Source of the DNA: Chaetomium olivaceum
Taxonomy: Eukaryota > Ascomycota > Sordariomycetes > Sordariales > Chaetomiaceae
DNA length: 64,000 bases
Assembly: GCA_039881045.1 (NCBI GenBank)
Contig: JAYWVB010000073.1
Location: forward strand, 62,001 to 126,000
Direction: 5' to 3'
Positions 35,417 to 47,900 of this stretch are shown piece by piece; within the stretch, counting starts at the first letter, position 1, and each line of letters starts with the position of its first letter. The notes beneath the pieces are model-generated. The model was not told the origin of the DNA. It did not search any database and saw only the letters and a program-made list of their open reading frames with translations. A program made the position numbers and the translations under genes.

Positions 35417-37486
35417 CTAGAGCTCGTCCCCGCTGAACTCATCCTGAAAGATCTCCTTGACCAACAACTTCTTGTTAATCTTCCCCATCGCATTCCGCGG
35501 GATATGGTCCACCACCTTCAGCACCTGCGGAATCTTGTAGCTCGCCAGCCGGCCCTTGAGCGCGCGGCGCATCTCGAGCGGGGACCAGCGGCCGTCGGGC
35601 ACGTGCTCCCTGTCCACAATCACCACGGCTCCGACCTTCTGGCCCCATTTCCCGCTGGGCACCGCCAGCACGGCCACCTCGGCGACTTGCGGCAGCGCCA
35701 GCATCTCGCGCTCCACCTCGAGCGCCGACACCTTCTCCCCGCCGCTCTTGATGATGTCGGCGCTGCGCCGGCCCAGGATGAAGTACAGGTATTCGCCGCG
35801 CGCCCAGTCGCGCTGGCTGGCGGCGGTGGAGCGGCCCGCGCCGTCGACCGCGCGACGCACCGCCACGTCGCCCGTCTTGAACCATTGGCCGCGCCCGTCC
35901 TTGGAGTCGACGAATTCCTTGGCCGTGGCCTCGGGGTTGCGCCAGTACTCGGCGAAGATGGTGGCGCCGCGGAGCTGGATCTCGCCCACGCGCTCGCGGC
36001 CCTCGCGGTCGCGCTCCGCGCCCCGTTCGATCACCTGGTGCGTGTCTACGTCGACCAGCCGTGCCTCGACGCCCGGGAGCGGCCACCCCACGGAGCCGTC
36101 GGCGCGGTCGGCTACCGCCAGCCCGCAGCTGAGCGCCATTCCTACCTCGGTCATGCCGAAGCGCTCGAGGAGCACGTTGCCGCCGCTCAGGTCTGACCAC
36201 GCGCGTTTGGTCGGGGTGGGCAGTGCTGCGGACCCGGAGATGGCGAGGCGTAGGTTGGCCGGAGAGATGGCGGTGCGCGTGGCGCTCTGCATGTCCGGCG
36301 GGAGGGCCCGGTGGGTGGTGAGCAGGCGGGCGTAGATGGTTGGAACGGCGGTGAAGAAGGTGATCTTGCGGTGCTGGTGGTGCGGGGAGTCGGCGTTGTG
36401 GGTCTGGTCCGGCGTGAGGAAGGGCGCGGCGAAGCGCCGCCAGACGGCGTCGGCGTTGAAGGGGAAGAGGAACTCGATTGTGCTGCCGGCGAAGAGAGGG
36501 GTAAAGATGGCGTTGATGGTGCCGTGGATGTGATGGAGTGGGAGGACGTGGAGGAGGTGGTCGGAGGGGGAGTACTCCCAGGCTTGGAGTAGCGATTTGG
36601 CTTGCGCTGTCATGACAGATTGGGGTAGTAGGACGCCTTTCTGGAACAGGATATCAGCATGTGATCGATTTTCTTCTAAAAAGAATAAGAATATGGGTCT
36701 TACCGGTCGATTTGTAGTGCCAGATGTATAGAGCATCATCCCGGCTGCCCCGGCCGAGGACTTATCGAGGGTGACCTTCTCATGAACCCCATTGCCCTGG
36801 AACTTGTCCAACTGAAGGTAGACTGGCTCGACATCCAGCTCGGTTTTTAATACGTCCCCCGCTTTCGAGGCGAACTTGGCCGAAGACAGGAGCATCAAAG
36901 CCTCGCTGTGGTTGAGGATGTACTGCAGTTCTGGCGCGGGAAAGGCTGGAGACAGGGGTACCGCGATCGACTTGGCTGCAAGAATAGCGAGGAGGGTCAC
37001 TTCGGGAATCGAGGGTCAGCACATGCCGGTATCGACGGGGAGCCCAACGAGCGGAAGGGATTCAGGGTTCGAGGGGAGGGCAATAATTGGCTTACCCACA
37101 TAGTCGTAGCTGTTCTCGACCAGAAACGCAATGCGCTCGCCATCAATGTCGTTCCTCCCGGCCGTCTCATACAGGCGATTCCGGACCTTGCAGACATCGC
37201 CCAGCAACTCCCCATACCGGAACCGGCGCCCGCTGTTCGAGTGGATAACGACGGTCGAGTCCGGGTCATGGCGGGCAATAGCCTCGAATACAGGCAGTCT
37301 CGGTAGTGTTGACGCCATCCTTAGACCGGTAGACGACCTATACAAGGGACGGAGGAGGGAGTGGTAGAGCAGCGGGTAGCCGGTGACCAAAGCTCCTGGC
37401 GAGGGAGAGGGCGAAGGACATAACACTGTAGATCCGAAACGCCAGGTTGAGGCAGGGGGTTGCCGATCGGCTTTTAAAGGTGTCAC
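35417..37486 (-). CDS. Acyl/malonyl-CoA synthetase, ACSF3-like (AMP-binding)
   Basis: Adenylates a carboxylic acid and transfers it to CoA. Exons are 37096-37486, 36704-36999 and 35417-36640; introns are 96 and 63 nt. Signatures are the P-loop YTSGTTNRPKGV (split by intron 2), LHHIHGTINAIF, VGEIQLRGATIFAEYW, KSGGEKVSALEVE and the catalytic Lys in PRNAMGKINKKLL. The best family match is ACSF3, which makes malonyl-CoA in mitochondria; other short/medium-chain substrates are possible. From ATG 37486 the protein has 636 residues, with a leader rich in Arg/Ser/Leu (LLRPLYRSSTGLR) that looks like a mitochondrial presequence. An in-frame ATG at 37318 (MASTLPRLP) would give 580 residues without it. 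The two starts may yield two destinations. Confidence 0.88.
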
Positions 37487-38220
37487 TCCGCACCGAGTTG
37501 GAAGTGCTGCCGGAGGACAGTGTGGGACGGGCGGGATGTGGTAAAAACGGAGACGGCCGGTAACTAAACTAAGTTGCCCGTAACGACTGAATGTGTAATA
37601 ATATTACAGGGGTATAAACATCTCACAACAACGGCCTTCTGATGCCGAGCCCGGGGCGCATCCTACTTCTTTGCCCGGTGAAAGAACGTCACAGCGTCAG
37701 CCGGCAACTCGGGTTTGGGATGCTCGGTTGTGGAGCAAGGGTTCCGAGTGCGGTATGGTGGATGGCGGATGGCGGATGGCGATGCGGATAACAAAATCTG
37801 GAACCAAACTTCGAAAGCCGCGGGTGAGTTTTCTCGTTTGAGCCAGGGTACTGGAGCGCCTCTGCTGTCTTCCAGGGTATTAGTGGGGTGGGGTCACAGG
37901 TGCGTGGGGATCTCCATGGGCCGTCGTTCCAGCGCTCCTGCGGCCGAGGACAAGGATCACACCGTTGGGACTCGTCTCATTGGGCACCCTTACAGCGCAA
38001 GTGCCCCACGGTTGCTGCCGGCGATTGATTTCCAGCGTTTGCAGTTGCTGACGAAACAACTGACGGGACCGAACCTCTGTGGACCACATTCCGATTCGTT
38101 TTTTTTTTTGGTGAAGCTGCCTGCCGTTCAAGTTGACGCAAGGCCTGAGGATCCTGCCCTATGTTGCGCCAAGCTGCCTTTGGCTTCGCAAGAGCCGCCA
38201 GGCCGTTCAGGTTCTCTACA
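37487..38220. other. Divergent promoter of CoA ligase and BolA
   Basis: No gene is recognised. A GTATAAA lies at about 37611-37617, some 600 bases before the BolA ATG. A T10 run is present at about 38100. The open frame at 37715-38389 (+) reads through the BolA first exon in another phase and is not called. Confidence 0.45.
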
Positions 38221-38633
38221 ATGGCGTCGCAAACTCCGGTCGAGGACGCCATTAGGCAAAAGGTACAGAGTTATAGACATCGGGGCTCATCAGCCCGTTT
38301 CCCGATCAGCGCCGAAACGGACCGAGACTGACCCGTTTTGCCCCCCAGATCACCACCGCCCTCAAGCCCACCACCCTCGACATCCATAACGACTCGCACC
38401 TCCATGCGCACCATGCGCCGATGCAGGGCGTCACGTCCAAGGAGACGCACTTCCGGGTCATCATCACATCCGACGCTTTCCAGTCGAAGATGCAAGCCGC
38501 GAGGCACCGGCTCGTCTACTCTTTGTTGAAGGATGAGCTGGCCCAGGAGGGCGGGATCCATGCACTCCAGTTGCGTACAATGACCCCGGAAGAGGAGGCC
38601 AAGCGGAACGCCCAGGAAGCTGAAGCGGAATGA
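38221..38633 (+). CDS. BolA-family protein
   Basis: BolA proteins work with monothiol glutaredoxins in iron-sulphur cluster transfer or iron sensing. Exons 38221-38262 and 38349-38633 give 108 residues; the intron has donor GTACAG and a pyrimidine-rich acceptor. Visible family motifs are LDIHNDSHLHAHH (with the likely cluster-ligand His), ETHFRVIITSDAF, the invariant RHRLVY, and GIHALQLRTMTPEE. The start MASQTPVEDAIRQKI lacks a clear presequence, so a cytosolic/nuclear form is more likely than a mitochondrial one, but the 5' end is not certain. It is convergent with the gene at 38931. Confidence 0.9.
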
Positions 38634-38930
38634 GGTAGGACCGCGGGAAAAAATCCTTCGCTGAGATAGCCTCACGACGTGGAATGATACCCCGATATTA
38701 AGAGCGAGACGAGCCATGCAACATTAATATTGTATTGTACTGTCTTTCAGGAGTGCTTGTGTGGGTAAGACATATCGACCCCCCCTTTATCATTGCATAT
38801 CATAAAGCTATAAACCGCGCCACTCGTTGTTCTGTCATCTTCCATCCCCCGAACATGGGTATCAAGTCATTATCGATTCATCCCCAACCTAGCCATTCCA
38901 GTGCAACCAACATGCCTCCAAGTATTTCGA

Positions 38931-41131
38931 TTATGGTGGTGTCGACTGTTCAGGGGCGGAGCTCTGCGTCCTTTTTTGTATGAACTTCCTGAACCGTAGA
39001 GTTTTGTTGTCTACATCATTTATCGCCGTTCTTTGCCGCTTGAACTTGCCACCGGGTTCCGCCGACGACGGGCCTGCAGAAGCCCTGGGCGCAGCTCTGC
39101 GCCGCTTGAGTACCGTTTCCGGTATGCTATCGGGGTTGCTGATCTGAGAGAGCATATTGCCAGGAAAGGTGCTTGCTACCGGTAAGTTGATCTTGTTTAC
39201 CTTTGGCGGAGGTGAAGGCCTAGTGTGTGGCGGTGAAGACTCGACCTGGGTCCGCAAAACCTCAAGTCCGGCGGGAGAGGTGGCCGCCATGCTGGCGGAC
39301 TTCTCAGCTTGAGCACGGCGCTGACGAACAGAAGAAGTTCCGGAAACGTCTGGGCTAACGGCCACCGGAGCATCCGTCTCTCGGTGCTCCTGCAAGGGCG
39401 GCACTTGCACATTGGGATGGATGGGCATCGCATGGGGCGAGACTTCCCGGATCACGGCATTGCGGTTTGTCACCGAGGTCGTCGCACTAGGGGGCCCATT
39501 TTGTGGCAGTGGATGACTCGTGTCTGTTGGGGCAGGCGGCGGTTGTATCATATGTTTGTCGGCTGCCATCTTGTCCGGCGCTGGTCGTGTCGACCGCCTA
39601 CGGGCTCCTGATTTCTCGAGGGTTTTCTGAATGGCGCGTGATTCCTCCGGATATTTCTCGGTAACGTCGTTTATGTTGTCCTTGGTAAGGACGCCTTGGG
39701 TGTAAAGAGGCTTCGACACGTTCTCGTTGTAGAACTGGATCGCCGAAAGGGGGCGGGTATTCTTGTCTAGACTGCCGATGTATTTGAGGAAGCCCGTTGA
39801 GAATACTCGAATAAAGTCATCATAGAGGAACTCCGGCAGAGCTCTGTCCTTTCGAAGCGGCAAAATGCACATGGCGCCACGGATGAAAGTCCCAAGACTG
39901 CCTCTGTAATCCGGATAGGCCACGATGAAGGCCGTGTACGGAACTTGTGACGCAGGCCCATTTGGCGGTGGTTTGTCTGTAGAATTGCTGGATCTTTGGT
40001 TGGTCACCAGCTGCGATGTAGCAGCAACAGCTTCTTGTTTGTTCGCTGGTGCTGGAATAGGTTGATCCCCCGTTGATGGAACAGCAGACGATATCTCCGC
40101 AGGTTGATCGAGAAGCGGCGGCAGTACCGGGGATGACGAACTGCCAACCGGGCTAGACCACCGAGACAAGGCAGCTGTACGGGTATCAGGAAGCGTTAAC
40201 CTGGAAGCGTGCCTCGGCTTAACCGGATCGGGACTATCATAAACGGCGGGTTTCCAACGTCGGATGCGTTTCTCCTGCGGTGCTTGCGCAAGATCGGTCT
40301 TCTCGGTAATGGTGCAAGGTATGATCTGCGCAGGGGTGGCGTGGGTTCAAGAGCAGCAGCGGGTTGTCGGTTCGCCGGCGCCGGGACCTCGGTGACAGCT
40401 TTGGTGACAGCTTTGGTAACAGCTTTGGTGACCTTAACCTCCGATCCCGGTTCAAGAGCAGCGCGAGGTTGTCGGTTCACCGGAGCCAGGACTTCGGTCA
40501 CAGCTTTGGGGACCCTGACCTCCAACCCCGGTTCAGATGCGGCGCTATCGCTGGGGGGGAACTCCGTCAAGTACTTCGCCCGGGACAGATTGTTGCCGGC
40601 AGTCGTCAGATTGTGCTGAACAGACAAATGTCGGTTCGTCGTGCTCGTAGCTCCGGCCGGCTTTTCTTCCTCCTGCTGGCATGGGCCACGAGTGTGCGGC
40701 AGGGGAGATGGCGACCATGGTATAGGGGTGCCAGGCGTTCCTTCTTCATCACTACTTCCTCCGGCCTCATCCAGAGGTTCCTTCGGCTCGATGGGCGATG
40801 CGACACTCCGTGTCGGGGATGCAGGTCGCGATGAGAATGCTTCCTCTCTTTTAACGTGAGCGGGAGAGACAGGCTGTGAGGACAGTGGCTCTCGCTCCGC
40901 CTGAGACTGAGCTCGAGGTTTCTTCACATAGCATGCCTCCACATCCTCTAGCACACTTGGTGGTACATTAGGAAAGCCGCTCACGAACCAGGCATCTGGT
41001 CGGTCTAGTAACTTGCGCTGGTCTGAAGGAGGTTGAAGGTATCGACGGGGTATTCTTGTTTCATTGGCAAGGTGACCGGGCGACCAGGAAGTGCATGCTT
41101 CGGGAGCAGCAGCGCTACTAGCCCTCGTCAT
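38931..41131 (-). CDS. Uncharacterised Pro/Ser-rich protein (one frame break)
   Basis: Two frames, 41131 down to about 40340 and then to 38931, make one protein of about 733 residues if one base is added to the G4 run at 40333-40336 (or the nearby GGG). The second frame is open well upstream of its first start and reads QEKRIRRWKPAVYDSPDP, clearly coding. Visible parts: an N-terminal block (PDAWFVSGFPNVPPSVLEDVEAC), Pro/Ser-rich disordered DNA-repeat-derived segments with tandem KAVT units, a central folded block of about 100 residues (YTAFIVAYPDYRGSLGTF, FLYDDFIRVFSTGFLKYIG), and a basic tail (KRRRAAPR, KFKRQR) that may be a nuclear signal. I do not recognise the family. Nuclear localisation is inference. 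Confidence 0.7.
40388..40437 (-). repeat. 12-base tandem repeat in coding sequence (KAVT units)
   Basis: Four near-identical 12-base units (plus strand GTGACAGCTTTG, some GTAACAGCTTTG) encode successive Lys-Ala-Val-Thr. A related single copy with its flank (NRQP...ALEPG.EV) lies next to it, so the segment grew by duplication. Confidence 0.75.
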
Positions 41132-41964
41132 GGCCAGCCACTATCTCATCGCCGAGGAGATGTCGTCGATGCTAGAATGTATTGTGTCCTCGGTTTGTTT
41201 TTGATGACAAAATCGGCCGTCGTCATGCATCTCAGCCTAGAGTGAGTCGCCACAAAAAGGAATCTTAATGCTTTTGAGTTGACAATCACGATCGGCTTTT
41301 CATCGACAAAAAAACAACGTTACTCAAATAATTTCGTGATATCGTTAGAGGACGGCTGATGGTCGCGCGATCGTGCTCGCAAATTTGGGGGTCCGCGTTT
41401 GCTGAGCATGGGGCCCAAATGCGGGTTGTGTTGCCGACGCCAAGTCACATGAGCGCCCCGCCAATCATGCCCAACAGCCCCACTTGCTGCAGGAAGAGGC
41501 CCGATTGTGCCTCGACCCCTCGAAGCCCAACAGAATATAGGGGTAGCCACCAGCAAGAGGCCGGTATCTTCTGTACAGATTACCGCTCCTTGCCTGTGAC
41601 GACACCCTCCAAGACCCTAGCACACGCCCGATAAGCTGACAAGGCACTGACCAAACATCCAGAACTCGAGGGAACAAGTCATTGTCGCAAGCTCCTGGGA
41701 CCATCTTCTTTTTCTAAACCAACCAGTCGCATGGTCTAAACTGAGACTCAGAATCTTTATTACCTGTCTGTTTCTGCTTCACCAACAAAGACGATCTCGA
41801 CCTTCGGAATGCCCGTATTCGCGCCGCAGTCTGTGCCCCGCCCAACAACAACAGCACCCGACTCCCACGATTCATGATCCCGACCGCAAAAGCATGCGCT
41901 TGATTCTCATCACTCGGGCTGCTTTGAAAACACCCGTCCGTCGCCCTGAACAAAGTACGGCACG
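41132..41964. promoter_or_regulatory. Divergent promoter region before FAB1
   Basis: Lies between the minus-strand unknown gene and FAB1. No gene and no clear TATA box are recognised. The FAB1 leader contains CAACAACAACAGC-type sequence near 41840. Confidence 0.45.
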
Positions 41965-44900
41965 ATGGCTAGCACCAGCACTGGCGGTCTTAGGCAGCCA
42001 TCCCTCGGCCCATCGGTGCCGCCTTCACCAGTAAACTCACGATCACGACGCGACTCGATCACTTCGCTTTCCGTGTCTCCGCATGCCGATAGGGAACACT
42101 TTTCCCTTAATCTCGACAAGATTCACACATCGGCCAGCCAGTCGGATGCCCTGACCACCTTTAACGACTTCGCACCGCCCCCAGGCTCGTTACCTACCTC
42201 CGAAAGTAAATCGACCCCCGGCGATCTCGTTCAACAGGGACTAAGTGGGTTGTATACACGCTTCAAGGAGGCCGTCGGAGCCGTAGGAAAGGGACCCACA
42301 CATGAGGCGGACGATACCAACAGCCAAGATGGCACCTCCTCTAGAAAAAGCATCAGTGGGGCAGCCGGTACGCCAAAGCCATCGCCCCTCCCAAGGGGAG
42401 AGACCGGTGGTACAGCCTCAACCATGGAGTCTGCCACGATCTCAGATATTCAAACATCAGGGTTATCCTCCTCCGGGATACCGACCTCCGAGTCGCAGAC
42501 AACTGCCCCACAATCGTCCAAAGCCTCATCAATTACAACGGCGTCTAACCCCAAGACTCCTTCGACCAGCGTCCAGAACCTGTCGAAGATCGCAAAGACC
42601 GGGGCACCGGCGACGGCCAACGCGTCCCTCGCCCCGGTCACGGTGCAGGGCCTCATGGATATGGAAGCCGCGCGGGGCGGCGCGGCCCGCTTGGAAGATC
42701 TGCCCAACCGCACAACAGGCCGTAGAAGCATAAGCAGACCAACTGATACAGCACCGAGCCCTAACCTCTCGGGGAATCCAAGTTTAGACAATGTAGCAAC
42801 CGGTGATCGAATAATGCTGCCGAGCCGGGCGAGAAGGGAAGATGCCCCCAGCATGGACGGGAGCACCGATACACCCCGAAGCCCCATCCAGCCCGTGGCC
42901 GAAGCGCATGCTTCCTCGTCGGCTTCCCGCCCCCCTCCTCAGGATGCTATGCGAAAGCCTGCGGTGATCGACCGTATCACTTCGACCAGGACCAGGAGCC
43001 ACTCAAGATCGTCGTCCTTGGAGCCCAGCGCCGCCGCGACTCCCATCAGTACCTCGGCCCATAATTCTGTGCATCATGACTCCTTCACGCACAATGAACG
43101 ACCGCAGATGCTGCAGTCGGGCATCATGAGGATCCCCGGTACCACCACCAACGAAGGTGCCCCTGAGATTGTTAATGCAAGGCTAGAGCGGATGCGAAAG
43201 CAAGTGCTGAGTAAGGAGTTTTGGATGGCCGATGAGACCTGCAAAGAGTGCTTCCTTTGTGGCACGCCTTTCACAGCCTTCCGGCGCAAGCATCACTGCC
43301 GGACATGTGGCTGCATTTTCGACTCGAAATGCACGTCTAGCATCTCAGGCCAAAAGTTTGGCGTCCAAGGTACCCTCCGGGTCTGTAAGACCTGCCTCAA
43401 CGTCATCAACCGCCGTTACGATAGTGGCTCCGACGATTCAGCGGATGAATCCTACCTACCTGCGATTTTCCGCGCAAACCAGCCGGTCAAGGGTTCGCCG
43501 GCCTCCGCCAGACCGCGGATGGATGACGAGACTAGCATATCGGAGCGTACCGAGCAGAGGAGAGGACCAGAAACGCGATTACGCCCATGATGGCTATCCC
43601 AGCGACGCGACGTATGGGGGATAACAACCGGCATTCAGCCGTCTTGGAGATTGATATGCCGCAACTCAGCAGGCCAGGCTCGTCACGGTCGTTGAAGTCT
43701 CTCTCGGCCAACCGGCCGCAGTCTTCGGGCCACCGCAGGCATCACTCAAAGCACAACCTGCTTACAAGATTCAAGACAAAGACAGATGACAGGGCCCCGT
43801 TCCGTGCCCCGGCTAGCGAAGAGCTGGCAAAAAGGGGCAATGTGAACGCCTTTCATGCTGACAACATTATCGACCCCGAACTGGCGGACTACATGTCCGA
43901 TGAGTCAAGCGAGGATGAACAGATGAGTGATATTTTTACCACTATGAACAGTGGGGACTTTCAGCCGACCAGCCTCGATCCCGGACGAGCGAGCTTCGGC
44001 ACCTATCTGAGCGCAGGGAGGAAACATCGATTTCGTCCAGGGGAAAAAAGCATTAGTGGGTTCAGCCACGCGAGCCGCGGGTACGAGGAGGGTAGCGGCT
44101 TGCAGAACCTATCCATCCACACACGCCCTGCGCGACGGAGGAACCTCAGCATTGCGAGCGCGAGCATTCACCACCCGCGCTCCCCTTGGCCCAAATCCGC
44201 CGTCCTCAAAGGCCCTTCCGCCTCAGCTGACACCCTTTCCGTATTTGAGAATGCCATCGAGGCCCCGGGTTGAAGCGAAACGATTCCATACGCGACGCAA
44301 AACCGACAGAGGAAAGCATGAATCCAGCAAGCCTTCAGCATGTGAAGAAGCTCTTCCGGCAGTTGCTTCAAGATGCCGAGATTCCCAACCCTGTGGGCTG
44401 GGAAAAAACTCTGATTCCCATACTTGATAAATGTGCCGACGATGTCGACCCGGACATCCGCAACGGTGACGATATGGATATCCGGCATTGGGTGAAGCTG
44501 AAGCGGATTCCGGGCGGAAAGCCATCCGATACAGCCTACGTGCATGGGGTTGTTTTCACCAAAAACCTCGCGCTCAAGAGCATGCCACGCAAGATTCGCA
44601 ACCCGAGGATTGTCATCATCACCTTTCCCCTCGAGTACCAACGCCACCCGGAGCAGCATTTTATGAGCTTGCAGCCAGTCATCGAACAGGAGAAGGAGTA
44701 CCTGAGGATGGTTGTCGGCCGGATCCTCAACCTGGAGCCCCATGTGCTGCTAGTGGAGAAAAGCGTATCTGGGATTGCGCTCCAATATCTCTCGGAAGCA
44801 AACGTCGCCGTGGCCTACAACGTCAAGCCATCCGTTCTTGAAGCCGTCGCGCGGATTGTGAGCATGCCGGTCATCTCGTCAATGGATATGCTCAGCCTGG

Positions 44901-47900
44901 GTGTTCGGGTCGGCATGAGCGAGAGCTTCGAGGTCAAGACGTTTGTGAACAACGAGATCAGGGGCAAGAAGAAAACCTACATCTTCATATCCGGCTGTCC
45001 AAAAGACCGTGGTTGTACCATCGCGCTCCGCGGCGCGTCGACCGAGGTTCTCTCGCGGATGAAGCGCATCACCGAGTTTATGGTCTACGTCATCTACAAC
45101 TTGAAGCTGGAGTCCTGCCTCATGCGCGACGAGTTCGTGCAGATTCCGAATTCAGAGGCTACACTACCGGCGCCCCCAGCATTGCCCTCAGGGAGAGTAG
45201 TGACAGCCTCATGCTGCGTCCCGGCGGAGTCCCCGATCCCTCGAGCAGCCGTCCTGCCATCCTCATCACCCAGCAGAGCACAGAGACAGAGAGTGGACTC
45301 CTTTTACAGGGCAACGAGGGCGCGACTACAACCGTCGACCCGGAACCTACTGGAACCGGCACCGAAGTAGTTGCCCAGGCGCCAGCTGCTGAGCAGGACC
45401 AGGGGTCAATATCCATGCACGCGTTACACTCCCATGTGCAGGTGCCCGATGACATCCCCATGCCCGCCTTCCACAGCGACACGGTATCAAAATATGAGAC
45501 AAGGATTCTATCGACATCGCCCTTTGTCAAATTCAGGCAACCGTATCTACTGATGAAGGCACGAGAGCAGGAGCGGCGCGCAACCTATCTGAGACAGCTC
45601 CTTGAGCAGGAACACATGGATGGTTTTGGCGAGGACGAGAAGCAAAGCCCGGAACCGTTTCAGCTGGTTAAGCCTGAAATGGTGCGCGGGGTCGAGCAGA
45701 GGGCTCCCCGAAAGGTCATGGAGGTTCTCCACGCTGTCCACGATGCCGATACGACAAAGCGCTACACACTACCGGACCAGGCGAAGCAGTGGGAAGCGTA
45801 TATCCACGGGAGCGCTGACCTATTCGACCCCTACTCGCACCAGAACATCGTTGTCCTCGATTCCGTCACTTGCACGGCGACGAAGATCCCATGCTCGGAG
45901 CCCAGTCTGGTCGCCATCGAGTTTTATAACGAGCACCCTGACCCGAACGGAAGCATGGACCAGGATTGCACCCTCGTCAATACATCGAGGATGTCTGCGA
46001 GGGCGCCGAATTCATCTGCCACTCCAACGGATGCGATCGAAAGATGTTTGAGCACCACCGCACTTATGTTCATGGACAACGCCCGCCTCGCACTCATCAT
46101 TTTGGAAACGTCCCCAGCGTGGCCTGAGAATTTCCCGGAGAAGCCGCAGGAGAACATCGGTGACAATGACGGGACCGGCATATGCATGTGGAATTACTGC
46201 AAGCACTGCAACAAACATTTTGGGTCTAATGCCCATGTCTGTGAGCACCTGGAAATACTCGTTCGTAAATACCTCGAGCTCTCATTTGGAGCAGCGGGCT
46301 TCAGTTAAATCCTCAGACCGAGGTCCCCATGACCATCAGAAGGATCACATCCGGTTCTTCTACTATCTGCACCGCGACATCGCAGTGAGGGTACACTATG
46401 ACCCCATTGATCTCTACGAGATCATCGCACCGCGGACGAAAGTTACGTGGAAGGTGACTACGATTTGAGACTCAAGAACGATGTCTTATCAAAGCCGAAG
46501 ACCGGCTGGAACCGCTTCATGAATTCCGTCGGCGCTAGACTCAAGAGTATCCGGATTGCAGTGTGCCTCCCAGAGAAAGAAGGCCTGCAGGGCCGAAGTA
46601 GAGAGGCTCAGCAAAAAGGCGCAAGAGGACCAGCCGGAACTGATCCGCGCGCTCCAGGAAACGTACATGGGCTCCAAGTACTACGAGGTCATCCGTTCAA
46701 CACACCGTCAGGGGATGCTCGAAAAGGTGACGGATTGGGATGCCGCGTTTGGGCCATGTCGAGGCAGAGTTTCTCTCCGACAAGGACGTTCGTCAGTTGA
46801 CTATCATCCACTGAAAAAGATGTTCACAGACCACGAGTCCAAGGAGTCGCTGCCCAGTACCGACGGGACTGCATCAGTTGCATCCGAAGAGGACAAGACC
46901 ACCCCCGCTACGTCCCCGCCCGGTGTTTCCGAAGCCGAAGAGAACCCGTCTCAGAGTCAGAGGTCGACATCAGCAGCCGCAGGAAACTCTATCACCCGTT
47001 GTGCAGCCGCTCCGGAACAAAAGAAGGCGTCGCGGTCGAAGCGGAAGCGCTCTTGGAGCGGGTTGAACCCCTGGACCTCGCAACTCCAGGCCCGACAACC
47101 GTCACGAAAGGAATTCTCGCCGCGCTCGGAGGTCGCTCTGGAATTAATCAAAACACCTAGCGACCAACCATCTAGCTCAGCGGCCCTTTCTAGCTCTACA
47201 GTTGCCCTGGCAGCCCAGGCTAGTGCGTTGCCGCCCCCTCCCACAACAACCCACATGACGCTGTCAGAGAAAGTAGAGCAAATACGCCGAGAGCAGCGGG
47301 CATTGGCCAACGAACCCAGAAACTCAGGTTCCGGTGGCGCAAACCCCACTAGTATCCCAAAGCCCACGCCGGAACGCGCTCTACCTAGGAGGGTGGGCGC
47401 AGCCGTGTCGCCTCCGATGGTCCGGGCAATCTCCCATCCGCCGGGGACATTGCCAAGGCAACAATCTGCTATCGGCAAACTTTTGAAAGAACAAAGGGCT
47501 CAGGATATGGGCGGTGAAATACAAAGGGCATCGACGGAAAACACCATCAAAGAGAAGAGTTTGTTGACCGGATCGGTCTTGGGGCCCTGAAGAGCCATCG
47601 TAAGGCAGGGCCTTCCGGGATCCCACGATATGTCCATAAGAGGGAATCAAAGGTCTCGACTCTGGCGCGTCATTTTGAGCAGCTGAGTCGGGAATTCGAA
47701 AAGGAAAGGTTGAAAGACCGCAAGCAGCGCGCGGCCAAGATGCATCACACCCGAGCATTCTTGCCGCGGTCATCAACCAAGACCATCGTAGAAGTCTACA
47801 AAGACGTAGACCAGGCCGTACAAGAGCCGGGGCCTTCAGAAGAGGATCACCTTCTCGAAAAAGAGCGTGGTCATAAGCAGGCGGGAGCGCGCCCTGGTGC

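Noticed and set aside
37715..38389. 224-codon frame across the BolA first exon
   Set aside because: It ignores the clear BolA intron and reads BolA exon 1 in the wrong phase.
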